DNA from: Edaphochlamys debaryana
Lineage: Eukaryota; Chlorophyta; Chlorophyceae; Chlamydomonadales
NCBI GenBank assembly: GCA_016858145.1
Contig: JAEHOE010000050.1
Coordinates: 310,001 to 374,000, forward strand
Length of the DNA stretch: 64,000 nucleotides
Direction: 5' to 3'
Positions within the stretch are counted from its first letter, which is position 1; every line of letters begins with the position of its first letter. Below the pieces are notes generated by a model. That model was not told the DNA's origin, made no database searches, and saw nothing but the letters and a program-made list of their open reading frames with translations. The translations under genes and the position numbers were made by a program. Shown here in pieces: positions 1 to 12,665 of the stretch.

Positions 1-3000
1 CCGCCCCATGACGGCAACCCACTCTCCGGGTCTCACACCGTAGGTATCTGACGGGGGCCAAGGTAATCGACGTCAGGAGTGAGTTGATACAACGAGTTGC
101 ACGCTTGCACTCTACCCTTCTGGCTTGCATACGCACCTGGCTATCGGACCCGCCAGTCGCCAGAGTGCTTCCGTCGGGGCTGAAGGCCAGGGCCTGCACG
201 TGCTCCGGAAGGCCCTCGATCCTGGACGTGCACAGGCCCGAAGCGGGATCCCACAGCCGGACCTACACGCCGAGTCGGGCAAAGATGAGCAGCGGAGCGG
301 TGAGGCTGAAGCGCCACCTGCCACCACGCAGCTGCCAGCGCGAGCCCCATCCCGCCATATACACCATACGGGTGCATGCATGCACGCCCCCTTGGAACAC
401 CTGATAGCGCCCAGCACTTGCTTGCCACGCAATCGGTACCCAGCAGCTCACCGTCCTGTCCCGGCATCCGGCGCTGGCCAGCAGGGAGCCGTCGGGGCCG
501 AAGGCCACGCATGCGACGGAGCTGCTGTGCCCCTCGGGTGAGGCACGGTCGACGGACGCCTCCCACAGCCGCACCTGCCAGGATGGACAGGGCAGGGGCA
601 GGGCAGCATTCGTCGAGCCGTGCGCGCCACCCGAGGCATGGGGCCCATGGCAACAGGGTTAGGGCGTGCAAAGGGGGGCAGCCGCACTCAGACGCACCGT
701 GTTATCCTTGCAGCCGCTGACCAGCGTCTTGCCGTCCGGGCTGAAGGCCAGGGCCCACACGATGTCCGTGTGCCCCTCGAGCGTGGCGAGGCACTGGCCC
801 GAGGCGGGGTCCCATAGCCGGACCTGTTGGAAACGGACAAGCCTACTGTACGTAAGCAAGCGCTTGGAAAGCCTTTGGGCGGAGAGGTTGCGTGCGTGGG
901 CAACTCAGTAGGCACGTGCCCAATATGCCCATTCGCCCGGGGTCGGGGGTGCCCCCGCTCGGGACGCGGTCGCGGAGACCACCTTCCCGCTGTGCCCGCG
1001 CACCGTGTTATCGCTCCCGCAGCTGGCCAGGGTCTTGCCGTCCGCGCTGAATGCCACTCGGTAGACCGTGTCCGTGTGGCCCTCCAGGGTGCCGATGGGC
1101 TGCCACGAGTGGGTGTCCCACAGCCGCACCTGATGAAGGGGGCAGGACGGGCGCACAAGGGCAAATGTAAAGAGTGGGTAGGAGGAGCCGAGATCCAGGC
1201 CGGACCCACAGTGCTCACTCGCCCCCAGAAACCTTACGTACTGCCTCCCGCATCGTCGCCTGCACTCCGCACCCCAACAACCGTCATGACCCGCCGAAGC
1301 CCCGATACGCCGCGCTGCGCCGTTGTATACGGTACTTCTGCGCACGCACCGTGCGGTCAAAGCACCCGGCGGCCAGCGTCGTTCCATCGGGGCTGAACGC
1401 CAGGCCCTTGACGGAGTCGCACCCCGCCACAACCTCTGTCGAGCTGAGCTGGCCTGACTCAATGTCCCACAGCCAGATCTGCAAGGCGGGCCGGGCGGGG
1501 GAAAGGTGGTGATGCCAGCGCTTGTGAGGGGCGGCCCTGGGGCCACGGCACGGCCGGCTAGGGCCGCCTGGATCTGAGCTTTGTTGCGAGGGCCGGCGAG
1601 GGCCTAGCATGCGAGGAAGAGCATGCCATATACGCACCCAGGCGGGAGGGTTTGCAGGGTGCCTGGCAAGTAAGGCCCCGCTGGGTATCACGAATCGCGC
1701 ACCTTGTCCTTGCCACCAAAGCACGCCAGCGTCTTCCCGTCAGGGCTGAACGCCCCGCTCTGCGGCCTCCTCTTGTCATCCTCCAGCGTGGCGACCTGCT
1801 TGCCAGAGGCCACCTCCCACAGCCGTACCTAGTGCGTGGGCGTGAGGTGCGGCGGGGATACAAGCATTAGGGAGGGCGTTATCTTGGGTTGAGCTCAGGC
1901 AGGCTTGGGACTCCCAAGGTAGGGAAAAGGTCCGCAGCAGGTGAGTGCCTAACTCCAGAGTGCCTGCTACCTCGATACCGGATCAGGTGAACTAGGCGAA
2001 CGCACCACAACTCCCCTCAACCTCAATAGCGGACTCACCACCTCATTGTCAAAGCTTGCCAGCGTCTGACCGTCGGGGCTGAACACCACGGACACCTCCC
2101 ACATGTGTCCCTCCAGCGTAGCCGTGCACTGCCCTGAGGCCGCGTCCCACAGCCGGGCCTGCCGTGGGCGAGGGCGGAGACATTGAGTTTAAGCAAAGGG
2201 GGGGCGCCAGGCCGAACAACTGACCCCGTGTTGTTGGCCCCCTACCGGTAATGAACGAGCGCACCGCACGCACCGTGCCGTCCCTTCCGCCAGAATGGTC
2301 CTTCAGCCAGCCTCCGCCGCTGGCCAGGGTCCTGCCGTCCGGGCTGAAGGCCACACTTGAGACTGCCCCTGCGTGTCCCTCCAGCGTGGCGGTGCACCGC
2401 CCTGAAGCGGTGTCCCACAGCTGTATCTGTGGGGCCAGTGTCCGGAGCCCAGCTCCGTGAGTAAGGCGCCCAGCGTCTGTGCATGTTACCCTGGCAATGG
2501 CATTCGTTCGCAGGTCCCCAGCTCCTCCAGGAACCCCGGCACTGCCCTGCCTCCCACCCGACGCACCGTCATGTCGGCGCTGCAGCTGGCCACCGCCCGT
2601 CCATCAGGGCTCACAGCCACATCGGTGACACTGGACTCGTGGCCCTGATGAGGATTGTATGGAGGTCGGGCAAGGGGTAACAAGGCGCGGGCCGGTGGTG
2701 ACTGGCAAGTCCCAACCCCATCCCAGCACCTGAGCGAGCGTTGCGTGCATGCCTTGCGCAACGCACCCGCAGAACGAAGCGCTGCGCCGTCCATTGGTTG
2801 GACCGTCCGGCGCCCGTTGCGCCCAGCAGCGCGTGCGTGCGCCAGGGCGCAGAGTCCCGGCCCCGGTGCCGCAGCGCCAGGCGGTTCACCTCCGTACGGT
2901 ACGGCGCCGTGTCCAGCGCGTGTGCCACCATCTCTTCCACGCTAGGCTTGGAGGCAAGCACGTGCTGAAGAGGGTGGTCCGGGGTTGAGGGTGGGATGGG

Positions 3001-6000
3001 GTGAGGGTTATGGGGGGGGTGAGGGTCCTCACAGTGAGAGGGTTATCGTGTGCGCTACAGCGTTGGGTCCTTAAAGGGTCCCATCCTCGGCCTGCCTGAT
3101 GCGCGCTATGGGTCCCTGGCCAAAGGGCCCCCGAACCCCCGCACCTGCTCCGCCCCCAGCCAGCGCCACACGTCGTTGCTCAGCGCCGTGTGAGAGGGTA
3201 GGGAGCCCAGCGCGGAAACGGCCTGCGGACAATGCAAGCAGCGGGCCACAAGCGCGCCTCAGCGGTTCGAATCAGAGGCGGTCTACTTCATTCCGGGGCC
3301 CTCAAGCCAACCCCAAAGCCCACTCACCTGTGGAAGGTAGCCCGAGCTCGCCAGGGCCTGCGGGCCATCCAGTCATGCATGCGTTTGCCGCAGTGGTCAG
3401 TCAGAGTGAACGTTCACGTCTACCAGGAAATCGAGGAAAGGCCGCGCGCGGTAAGGCGGTAAGTCGAACCGAGCTCACCTCCAGGAAGCCCCAGTCCGCC
3501 AGCAGGCCGTCCAGCGCCGCCTCCGCCTCGGCCGATCCCTGCCGGCCGCCGCCCGGTCGGGCCGCGGCCCCCAGGTGCGCCAGGGCGTGCTGCAGTGCGT
3601 AGGCCTGGGCGGGGCTGTTGCGCCAGGTGCGGGCCAGGAGCAGGCCCAGCAGCTGAGGGGGCAGCAGCAGGGCGGGGGGCACATGCGTGTGAAGCGAATG
3701 CGGATGGGGGCCGTGAGGAGCCCAGGCCTGGGCGCGGGTTCCAGGGCCATGTGCTGAGGTGCGTGCGCCCGCACCTCGTGGCCCCGCAGCGTGTTGGCTG
3801 CGAAGGCACCGCTGCGGGCGGGGTCGAGCAGCCAGTCGCCCAGGGACTTGTGCAGGGACTGGGGGTGGGGGAGCGCAATCCGGTATGAGGGCCGAGCGAG
3901 CTCAGGGACGAGAAAGTAGACGGCGGAAGACACCACCGGTACAGCCCCTGGCCCTTAGGCAGCCTTACGTAGAGGCGGTGCTCGTCCACGAAGAAGAGCG
4001 TGGGGCTCCCGGGCAGCAGGGGCACCGACTCAGCAAGACCCAGCTGCGCCAGAGAGCTCTGCCGGGAGGGCCATACGGCGAAAGGAGGAAGCAGGAGGCA
4101 GGCTAAGGCATCTCCCGTTGCCCGTCCTCTGGGTCTGCCTGTGTTGCAACTTGCAGAGCTTGCCAACCTGCCTGTGTTGACACCCACTCACCTGCCCCAG
4201 AGGCTCCTTGGCCGCCTGAAGCACACCAATCAGGTCCCGCACGGCCGACGCCGCCTTTGACCCCTCCAGGCGCCCAAACCACGTCTTAAAGACGCCGCCG
4301 TACACGTCGTACACATCGGCAATCGTGGGCTCGGGCGGCGGCGCCGGCAGGCTCGAGCCCGCGACAGCGTCCGCCGCGGCCGCTTCCCGCGCCGTGTGAT
4401 AGACCATCACGCCCCCAGAGCCTCCGCCGCTGCTGGCCCCCGCTCCCGCTCCCGGCTCCGCCCTCAGCTGCGAGGGCCGGACCAGGGTGACCGCTCCCTC
4501 GCCCCCGAACGCCCGGTGCAGGCAGGGGACCGCCTGCCCCGAAGCGGCCTCGGGGCGGGTGGTGAAGATGAAGCGCACCCAGGGCGGCAGCCGCGCGAGC
4601 TGCTTGGCGACCAGCTGCAGCGCCCGGTTGCCCACGGGGAGCGGGAACTGGGCCCTGCTGGAGCCGCCGCCCAGCTGCTCGCTCAGGGGGTCGGCCTCGT
4701 CCAGGGCGTCGATGAGGAGCACCAGCGGGGCAGGCCGCGAGGGGCCCTGGGCCAGGCCCTGCAGGGGCGCCAGCAGCAGGGCCGCGAACGCCTCCTCCAC
4801 ATCGCTCAGCTGCGCCACGGCGTCCACCCTGCATCCCAGCAGGGCCTCCGCTATCGAGGGAATCCTGTGTGTGTTGGGTGGAGGGAAGGGAGGAAGCGTG
4901 ATGCAGAGTAGCTACTTTTAGGGTAATTGAGCTTGGGCGATGGAACCTCGGCAAGGCACACTCCCTCCCTCCCGTGACCTACCTCACCAGGGCACACTCG
5001 CTCCCTCTGCTGCGGGCGCCCGGTGTTCTCTCGCGCGGCCATATCCCCACCCCCAACTCCCCACTCCCCACTCCCCACTCCCCACTCCCTACGCCCCATG
5101 CGTGAATGTTCTTAATCGAAGGGCGAGCCGCACCCACCTTCTCGCCAGCTGGAAGGCCAGGGACTTGACGATGCGCACGGGGTCCAGGCGGCGCTGGTCG
5201 CTGTACTTCAGGAAATGGAAGGCCACCACGCTGCCCGCGGGGAGCTGGCCCAGCTGGCCGCCGCTGGAGCACAGCACGGCCGAGATGGTGCTCTTGCCCT
5301 CGCCCGCCCCCGAGGAGATGCACAGCACCCGGCTGCCGCCCTCGCCCTGCCGCAGCCAGGACACGACCGGCTCCAGCGCCCACGCCGTGCCCTCAGCGCG
5401 CCGCAGCAGGCGGCGCAGGTCCACGCTGTAGGACAGAGGCTCCAGCAGCAGCTGCAGCTTGAGGGCGGTGTCGAAGGCGGTCGTGGAGCCGTGCTACGCC
5501 CGGACAGATACGGTAGATGCGAAAGGCAGGGTGTGAGGTTGTGAGGTGAAGAACCGATAGCCAGCCCACCCAGCGGCTCGCTTGGGGCAGCGCGGGCAGT
5601 GCAAGGAGCCATGTGGCAAGGGAGCCTCCTTACAGTTACCTGAGTGAGGACCGCCTCTCGGATCATGGCCTGACGGGGGCAGGAGCGTGGATACAAGGGT
5701 TGGCATGAGCAGGGCAAGGACTCAGCATGCAGGTGCTCTCCTGGCAGCATGCGCGGGGCTTGCCTTGTCCTTGGGCCCCGCCTCTGCGCTGTCGAAGTTG
5801 ATCTTCCCAGCGATGGCCGCCCGCTCCGCGGGGGTGAGCTGCAGGTGGAAGCCGTCGGGGCCGTGCACTGCCAGCGCGTGCGCCCACTGCAGGGGCATGA
5901 GGGATGGGCAGGGACGAGGGCATTTCCTGGGCAATTGGGGTCCCTCGCCACTAGCCTGCATGCCGCCGGCCCACCTGCCAGCCACTCCGCCCCGCCTGGC

Positions 6001-7308
6001 CCCGCCCCACCTCGTAGATGCACCAGGCCCGTGTGGCGGGGTTGATCTCCCCCATGTCCATCACCACGATGGCCCCCCCGCTGCACGCCGCCACGCAGTC
6101 CCCGAACGTGCGCATGTCGCTGGCGTGGGCGGGGGAGTCCTCGTGCTGATTAACCGCAAACACGTCTGGGGCAGGACGCGGGAGGGAGAAGGCGCGGAAC
6201 GGAGTGATGCTCTAAGTTTGATTGCAGGTGCATTCCGTCACCGAGCGGCCCCGTTGGCGCCACAAGCTGCTACTCACCTTACCCCAGCCCCCATGCGCTG
6301 CCCGCGACTACCGCCGGGGGGCGCTCCCGGCTGCTGCCGCCCGCCCTCGGCTCCGCGCGCTCTGCTTGCGCCGCGGGGGCCCCCGGCCCCCCCACCCCCA
6401 ACCTGGCCCGTGCCCCTGCCGCACCAAGCCACACGGTGGTGCCCTCCCCCGCCGCTTTGAGGTAGTCCAGCACGTAGTCGAACAGCCTGGCGGTCTTGTT
6501 GCGGCAGGCGTGGGAGATGAAGTACATGGGCGGGCCCTGGTCCTCGGGGTCCACCATGCCGGGCAGCTCCACCAGGCGGCAGCGCCGCTCGGCCGTCAGG
6601 GGGGCCACGAACTCGTCCTTGACCTGGCGGGGCGGGCGTGGCCACGTGCACCCCATCCATAAGGTGTGGAGGGGACTTGAGAGGAAGCCTTCCCGTACGG
6701 CAGGGGCCTTCCGGCAGTTGGGGGGTATGCTAGGGTGGTTGTTGTGTGCGGCGCGGCGTTGAGGTCGGCCCACCTGGTTCGTGTTGACGGTGGGGAAGCG
6801 CTCTTGGCCGAAGAACGCGACCAGCTGCTCCCGCAGCCGCCGCAGCCCGCGCAGCGTCACTCCCAGCCGCATGTTGGCCTTGACTGCGTGCCGGGAGCGG
6901 GGATGAAGCAAGTATCACATCAGGAGCCAAATCCGAGCCAAGGCTGAGAGGGGTTGAGCAGGTAGCGCCACCGCCCTGGTCAACCACTGCTATCTAGGGG
7001 GGCGCCACCATTGCGGGGAGCGAGGAGCGCGGCATGTGGAACCACGGCATCCCGACTTGACCCCACCAGCAGCAGCCATCACCCCGAGGCCGCCACGCAT
7101 GCCACTTCTACAGCGGCGCCGGAGGCTCACCCCGGGATAGCAAGGGCGCTACGTCCGGCGGTAGGCTGGCGAGAAGCCCCTTGGAGGGGCTTGTAGGGCC
7201 GCCCGCCGCAGCTGTCCCAACGCCGCCGTAGCCTGCCGCCTGTCTCCGCCTGGCCACCGCGGGCCATTCTTTATAGGACGGGCAATCTGGGTTGGGGCGC
7301 GCCGTCAT
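1..7308 (-). CDS. TIR-like/NACHT/WD40 (NLR/STAND-type) protein, partial at 3' end
   Basis: Multi-exon gene running off the left edge. The chosen start at 7308 begins MTARPNPD; that exon ends near 7131 in phase 1 and joins in frame to an exon at about 6888. A TIR-like module follows (about 6625-6013) with [18 protein letters not shown], then [11 protein letters not shown], then RAWCIYE, whose Glu could be the catalytic one. Next comes a P-loop ([11 protein letters not shown], about 5310), a Walker B ([10 protein letters not shown], about 4710) and FIFTTRPE (about 4570), which mark a NACHT/STAND NTPase. After a helical linker (about 4060-2770), WD40 repeats fill 2644-137: 2644-2567, 2426-2274, 2158-2039, 1828-1703, 1478-1350, 1129-1004, 823-698, 574-452 and 262-137. 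By family, such proteins are ligand-triggered oligomerising switches, and TIR domains can hydrolyse NAD. An immune or cell-death role here is inference. No stop is visible before the window edge. Confidence 0.85.
5051..5090. repeat. Heptanucleotide tandem repeat in an NLR intron
   Basis: About five copies of a CTCCCCA heptamer lie inside the intron between the P-loop exon and the Walker B exon. It is simple-sequence expansion with no coding signal. Confidence 0.8.
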
Positions 7309-8529
7309 CTGGGCTGGTCCTCTGGCATGTAAACCTGTCGAAGTTAAGGCCTGGTGCAGGGAACAAAGAGGGAGGCCAGGGTCGTGGGCGGAGGTGTGAG
7401 CTTCTGGGGCAACCCGCAAAACTGTCGGGTGTTTCGTGCCGTGACTTGGCGCCTGGTCCGACACGTGACTCTGGGGTCAGTCCAGAGCTCGATGAGCGTG
7501 AACTACCCAAGCATGCAGATGGCCGAGCTGTGGAGCGTGTTCGGGGCGAATCCAACATGCCACAAGATGCTGCCGTGACCCGACGACACACAGCCGACAG
7601 TTGCGGGTTGAGGCATGACACCTGAAGCTGTTGTATGCAGCACCGGCATCGAACAAATCCCGCGGTATGAAGTCCAGCGGCACAGTCCTGCAGCAACAAC
7701 GGGCCCTTGCCCACCGTGTAAGAAGTCTCCGAAACAGCAACCGTGACAGCAGTAAAGCAATCCTCGTTGGCTCTAAGGGCTAGTTGTGCAGCTCGCTCGT
7801 CTTGTCGAGCGCAATTGTGCCATTTCGCCTTTTGGCAGCGTGGCCTCGCGAACCAGCCTGTATCAAGTGTATTCTTTGCTCTAGGTTTGCATGTCTAGAT
7901 CATCTGTGCCGCAACGTACTCTGCCCCCTGGGTGCCGCCCGTGCAAAACACCCGGGGGTAATTCATTCCAGCGCTGCCCCCGACTCGCCCCGACCGCCGT
8001 TGACTCGCCCCATAATGATCATCCCCAAGACCCCGACCGATCGTAAGCTCGGTAAGCTGTGTACCAGACGAGGGCTATGCTCACCCCCCACGACAGCCCA
8101 CGACAGCCTTCCCGCACTGCCGCCGCCCGTTACGGTCCTGCTCAGGCCTGCTCTCGTTGGGAAGCCCTGACAGGCCCTGACGCACTGCCTCAACGCTCAA
8201 GGCACCGTGCAGGGGGTGAGGCGGTGTGCAAAGGAGAGGTGTAGGGGCTGATATGGCGGTAGTGCTGAGCTGTACATGAGCCCTATCTGGGCCAGGACCT
8301 TGATCGTTGGCAAGCACTGGCCCAGGCTGGCCCGGGGGTCGTCGACGTCGGATGAGCAGTTGGTTGGATGCGGCGGGCGCCAGCTCTCTGACTTCAGCAG
8401 TTGCTATCCCGACTGCCGATGCAGCAAGCACATTTTGACGCTAGCCGACATACAAAGCTGCGGCACAACGGACACCTTCCCTTTCGACACAGCAGTTTTT
8501 GCCCAGCGGTGCGACTCGTAGAGCTAGCG
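7309..8529. other. Divergent intergenic region between NLR and F-box genes
   Basis: About 1.2 kb between two genes pointing away from each other. Both promoters should lie here. Only short unsupported ORFs are seen, and no TATA box, repeat or RNA gene was recognised. Confidence 0.5.
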
Positions 8530-11308
8530 ATGGAGCCCGACGGTGACGACCTGCGTGAGCCTGCACAGTGAGCGTTTTGAGCTCGTTGTCGGAGCTGCGT
8601 TGTCGGAGCCATGCAGCCGCGAGTGCATCTCTGTCGCGCCTGGCCTCAGCACCTTCGTGCCGCTATATGCTAACGGCTCAATTGAAACTGCGGCCAATTT
8701 CATGAGGGACTTGCCTCCTTTCCCCCACGCTCCGTGCATGCTGTGCTGCCGTCGAATCTAGCAGGGGAGAGCAGGACGCCAGCAGCCGTCGGGATGTGCC
8801 GCCCAACGAATCTCCGGACTGGTCAGGGCTGCCGGTGGGCGTGCTCGACGACGTGGGACCTGGCACTCAAGTGTAAACGCCAGCCGTGGTCCGTGTCGTC
8901 TTCCTCTCTCCCCCCCCCCGCCCCCCCCCGCTATGCCGCTTTTCCCGACCCACAAGAGACCTAGAAGGCGCTCCCGCTTCCACCTCCAACGTCCAGCCGC
9001 ATTCAACATCATCTGTGATGTGTTCTTCCGTGTGCTTTGCGCAGATCTTCTGTACGCTGGACATGAAGGCCCTGAAGGACGCTGCCGTGACCAACAGCAC
9101 CTGGCAGCGCCTGGCAGCCTCCTGGCTGTACGCACGACGCAAGGAGGCCGCACAGGCAAGCAAGCCAACTGCAATGTCTTGATTTGCACTGTAGGCCGGT
9201 CAGGTAGAGCGGTCTTCCTGCAGATTCTGGGCAACGCAGCACCTGCGCTTATATACCCGTGCCCCGAGACCCTGCCCCTGCCCTTCCGCTGCCCCTGTGT
9301 GCCAGGCCCGCTGGGAGGCTGCTCTCCAGGCGGCCCCCGACCTGGCCCGCACCATGGTGCAGCTGCGGCGGAGGGAGGAGCTGCTGCCCCTGCTGGAGCT
9401 GGAAAGGTGCGCGTGGGAGGCTGGGCGCACCGCTCTAGGGCAAGGGGCGTGCAGCAAAAAAGATTCATGAAGCAAGCGCCACGGCAGTGCGCACGCATCA
9501 ATTGGCATCGCTCCCATCGGAGCAGCGGTTGGAGTCCGCCTGAACCTTGTGCCCTCTGCTGCTCGCAAACCATGCAGCCCGTGTCTTCTGAATCTCTGTC
9601 CGGGGTCCCTCTTGCCTCCCTCTCCTGTCCACAGCGCCCCGCGACCCGTGGTGCAGCTCTTCTATGCCCTCGACGTGTTGTGGCAGCAGTTCTTGCACCG
9701 CAAGGCCGTGGTCATGCGGGAGGGGCGCCTGGCGCAGTCTGTGCTCGCCAGGATGGAGTCGACGTTCAGGCGGGGCGGAAACGACCCCGACACAGATGAC
9801 GAGGACAGGGAGCCGGAGCTGGACAACCGTGGCAGTGAGGCGTGGTGGCAAGCGCGCTGGCAGGAGGCCAAGGGGATGATGCAGGTGGGTTTTGGCGCTA
9901 ATGTGATTTGTGTTTGCCCTGGCCACCTTACATCCACACGTCACCCATCCCCTGCCTCTAGCACCTTACCGGACACCTTGTCGTGCGTGTCACGCCTGTG
10001 CTTCCGTCCCTTGACAGGACGAGTACTTTCCGTACAAAGGCCTGCTGGCGGCGCTCCCGCTGGGCCCCCGCGCGCTGGCCTTGCTCCGCAGCCGCACCGG
10101 CAGTGCTGGCGGCCCCCTGCCTCGGCTTGACCCGGCGGAGGTGGTGCTGCACAGCGAGGTGGCCGGCAGGTGGGAACAGGGCTACTTTGTGGCATGGCGC
10201 GGACCACTTAGCAAGCCAGGCTCGTGACAATGGCCATCCCCAGCCACCTGTGCCGCAGCGTAACGCTACACCTGATACCAAATGGAGGCTGCTCGTTACT
10301 CAGCTTCATCCCTCACCACCTAGCAACCATGCACACCATCTGCATTACACCGCACCCACTACCCCATCCCATTGCAGACTGGCCGAGTGGCTGATGGGCG
10401 TGGAGGAGCTCACGGCTGCGGGCTATGAGCTCGACGCGGCCGACGCCTGGACCTGGCCGCGGCAGTTCCTCACGGGCCACCAGGACGAGGCGCACAAGCT
10501 GGCCGCCCTGCGGCAGGCGGTGGACAGAATGGGCGACGCGCTGTCGGCCGCCGCGGAACACGTCCGCAGGTCCCGTGACACGGCCGCGGCTCAGCTGGCC
10601 TCTTTCCTGGATGGCCTGGTCGCGGGCCTCGACCCGGCCGAGGCCACCGCACTGCTCGCGGAGCTGGAGGCGAAGAGGGCCAAGGCCGAGCGCGCGCTCC
10701 AGCTGCCGGAGACCTTGGACCAGGAGCTGCAGCAGCAGTGGCGCGGCGCCCGGACGCTGGCGCAGCACGTGCAGGGCGCGGCGTGGGTCGCGGTGTATGA
10801 CGACGTCCGGGCGCGGGCGGTGGCGCTGCGGGCGGAGGCCAACGCCGCGCTGCAGCGCTTTGCCATGGACAACAATGCGGCCATCGTGTTACCGGAGGGC
10901 TTGGCGCTTGAGATCACCGCCAACACGGTGGTCAACGTGGGTGTGGGCCGCGTCCTCTCCAAGGCCCTGCCCAACCGGCAGAGGGTGATGCCCATGCCGC
11001 CGCCCGCGCCCCTTCCCCAGCCGCAAGCCATCCCCCCGGACGCACCGCTGCGCAGCCCCATGGCCATGATCCAGGAGGTGCGGCTGCTGGTCACGGAGAT
11101 GGCGGACGTGGAGTCCTTTCCGCTGTACGCGTCGGCGGCTGTGGCTTCCATCGGCCGACACACGCGCCGTATGGAGCTGTACCGGGCGACCATGTTTGGA
11201 GCGGTGCAGGAGGTGATGCTGGAGGCGGCGGTCGTGCAGATGCGCCAGGGCATGGCGATGCTGCAGCAGGCCAGGGAGCATCTGGCGGAGGCAGAGCAGA
11301 GGGCCTAG
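8530..11308 (+). CDS. F-box protein with an unrecognised C-terminal region
   Basis: Seven exons join in frame: 8530-8567, 8765-8852, 9045-9155, 9306-9406, 9635-9884, 10018-10169 and 10378-11308 (TAG). Joining exons 2 and 3 at GACGAC|GTGGGA gives LPVGVLDD followed by IFCTLDMKALKDAAV and then TWQRLA. This fits the F-box pattern of LPxxVLxxIF, LD, and a Trp before Leu-Ala. F-box proteins usually bind Skp1 and present substrates to an SCF ubiquitin ligase. The remaining ~480 residues are helical and Ala/Glu/Arg-rich, with an acidic stretch (DPDTDDEDREPE), coiled-coil-like segments and a Pro-rich linker near 10990-11040. No known substrate-binding repeat (LRR, Kelch or WD40) is seen. The intron after 9155 appears to use a GC donor (CACAG|GCAAGC). 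The start at 8530 gives a 13-codon first exon and is the least certain part. Confidence 0.8.
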
Positions 11309-11918
11309 GAGCAGCGGGAGGCAGAGCAGAGTTGGCGCTTGGCGGGGTACGGTGGGAGCAGCGCAAAGGGAGGGGCAGCGTGGACTGCGGCGGGTGGTCC
11401 AGCTGGTAGAGGACTGGCTGACCAAGGGAAAGGGGAGGGGCAGGACAAGGAACAAGCCAGGGGGGCCATAGGGCGCAGGACTTTTGCCAAACGGTGAACG
11501 GTGAACTTGCGCCCCCAAGCTTTGGGGCTGAAGGGTCGGTGTTGTGGGGTTTCCGAGCACCTGGATGCACTTGACATGCATGTGCGCTGGACCTGGCAAA
11601 CAGGCTTAAGCTTTTGTCAAGGTAGGGTCATACACACTTTTGTACAGAAGCCGCACTGAACTACTGAGTTTGCGGGGTTTGCCATTGCCCCCCGTCCTGG
11701 ATTGCTTGAGATGAGATACTGCATGAAATTGGAGCCTGTGTCGATGGGACCTTGCTGCTCGGCTTGGTGCCAGGGTAGGGGGGGGCCGGGCAAGGCACAA
11801 GGAGCCACATAAGCTTGCACCCATTCGCTTGGCTGCATGTTGCCGCTTCGACTTCGGTGCAATGAGCATACATAGTGCGCTGCAGGCAATATCTCCTGTA
11901 CCCTATATCAAGTACCGG

Positions 11919-11937
11919 GCTGGTGGGCCAGACCCGG
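11919..11937. repeat. Dispersed 19-bp repeat, copy 1
   Basis: GCTGGTGGGCCAGACCCGG occurs here and again at 55981-55999, about 44 kb away. Each copy is preceded by a related stretch containing TACCCT, so the shared unit may be about 40 bp. It may be the remnant of a small mobile element; no terminal repeats were identified. Confidence 0.5.
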
Positions 11938-12462
11938 ACAGGCACCTCTACCGCACGCCTGGTTGTTGCTCGTTTGGGTCGATCATATCATCAGATACAG
12001 ATACGGTTAGAGCGATGATCAAGGACGGTACTTGCGCTCCGGTCTTTCCAGTTCAGGCAAAGTGAAGCTCTGCAACTGAGTGCTGTCGTACGCACGTGGC
12101 CTGTCGTGAAGTAAGGGGCAGCTCAAGTGCTCAACCCATCTGTAGATATGCGTGTTTGCTGTTGTGCCGGGTTTCAGCCATCAGGCGTAAGGCCGTTGTA
12201 CAGTAGTCAGCGATGGTTCATGTACCCGAAGCGAGTCGGGTCTGTGTGTTGGTGTTGGCTGCCGGGTTTCTGGTGGCTGTTCGTGTGTCCCGCTCCCTTG
12301 CTTTGTGGTCTAAATAACCCCTGCTCTGTGGCCTTGTGGCCAGGTGTTGGGCTGAGCCCCCGCCATCAGGCTCTCGTGGACTCGTGCAGTTTATGTCCAG
12401 CCCGCAATGCCACACTTGGCTGGCTTATCCCTATCGTACTTATCCCGGCTCTAACGTGTACT

Positions 12463-12511
12463 GTATCATGCCCAGGCGTTCTCTTGTGGCGTATCATGCC
12501 CAGGCGTTCTC
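12463..12511. repeat. Two-copy 28-bp direct repeat
   Basis: GTATCATGCCCAGGCGTTCTC occurs at 12463-12483 and again at 12491-12511, a 28-bp period. It is intergenic and of unknown meaning. Confidence 0.85.
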
Positions 12512-12665
12512 CTCCCGTGCTGGAATCGCACGTTGCTGGCCTTGCTTGTTGCATTGTTGTTGGTCACCCTGATACGTCTCGGACCCTTACTAAGTGCCCC
12601 TAACTAAGGCGGCAGTCCGGCGCTGTGGGGCGTAGTGCTCGAGTGCACGGCCCCAGTGAGGCCCA

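Larger units (their letters stand above)
11309..12665. other. Intergenic region downstream of the F-box gene
   Basis: Lies between the ends of two convergent genes. There is no supportable ORF. It holds a short direct repeat (12463-12511) and one copy of a 19-bp dispersed sequence (11919-11937). Confidence 0.5.

Noticed and set aside
7309..7764. Upstream exons of the NLR gene at 7309-7740
   Set aside because: Minus-strand ORFs here are short and have no splice phase matching the MTARPNPD exon.
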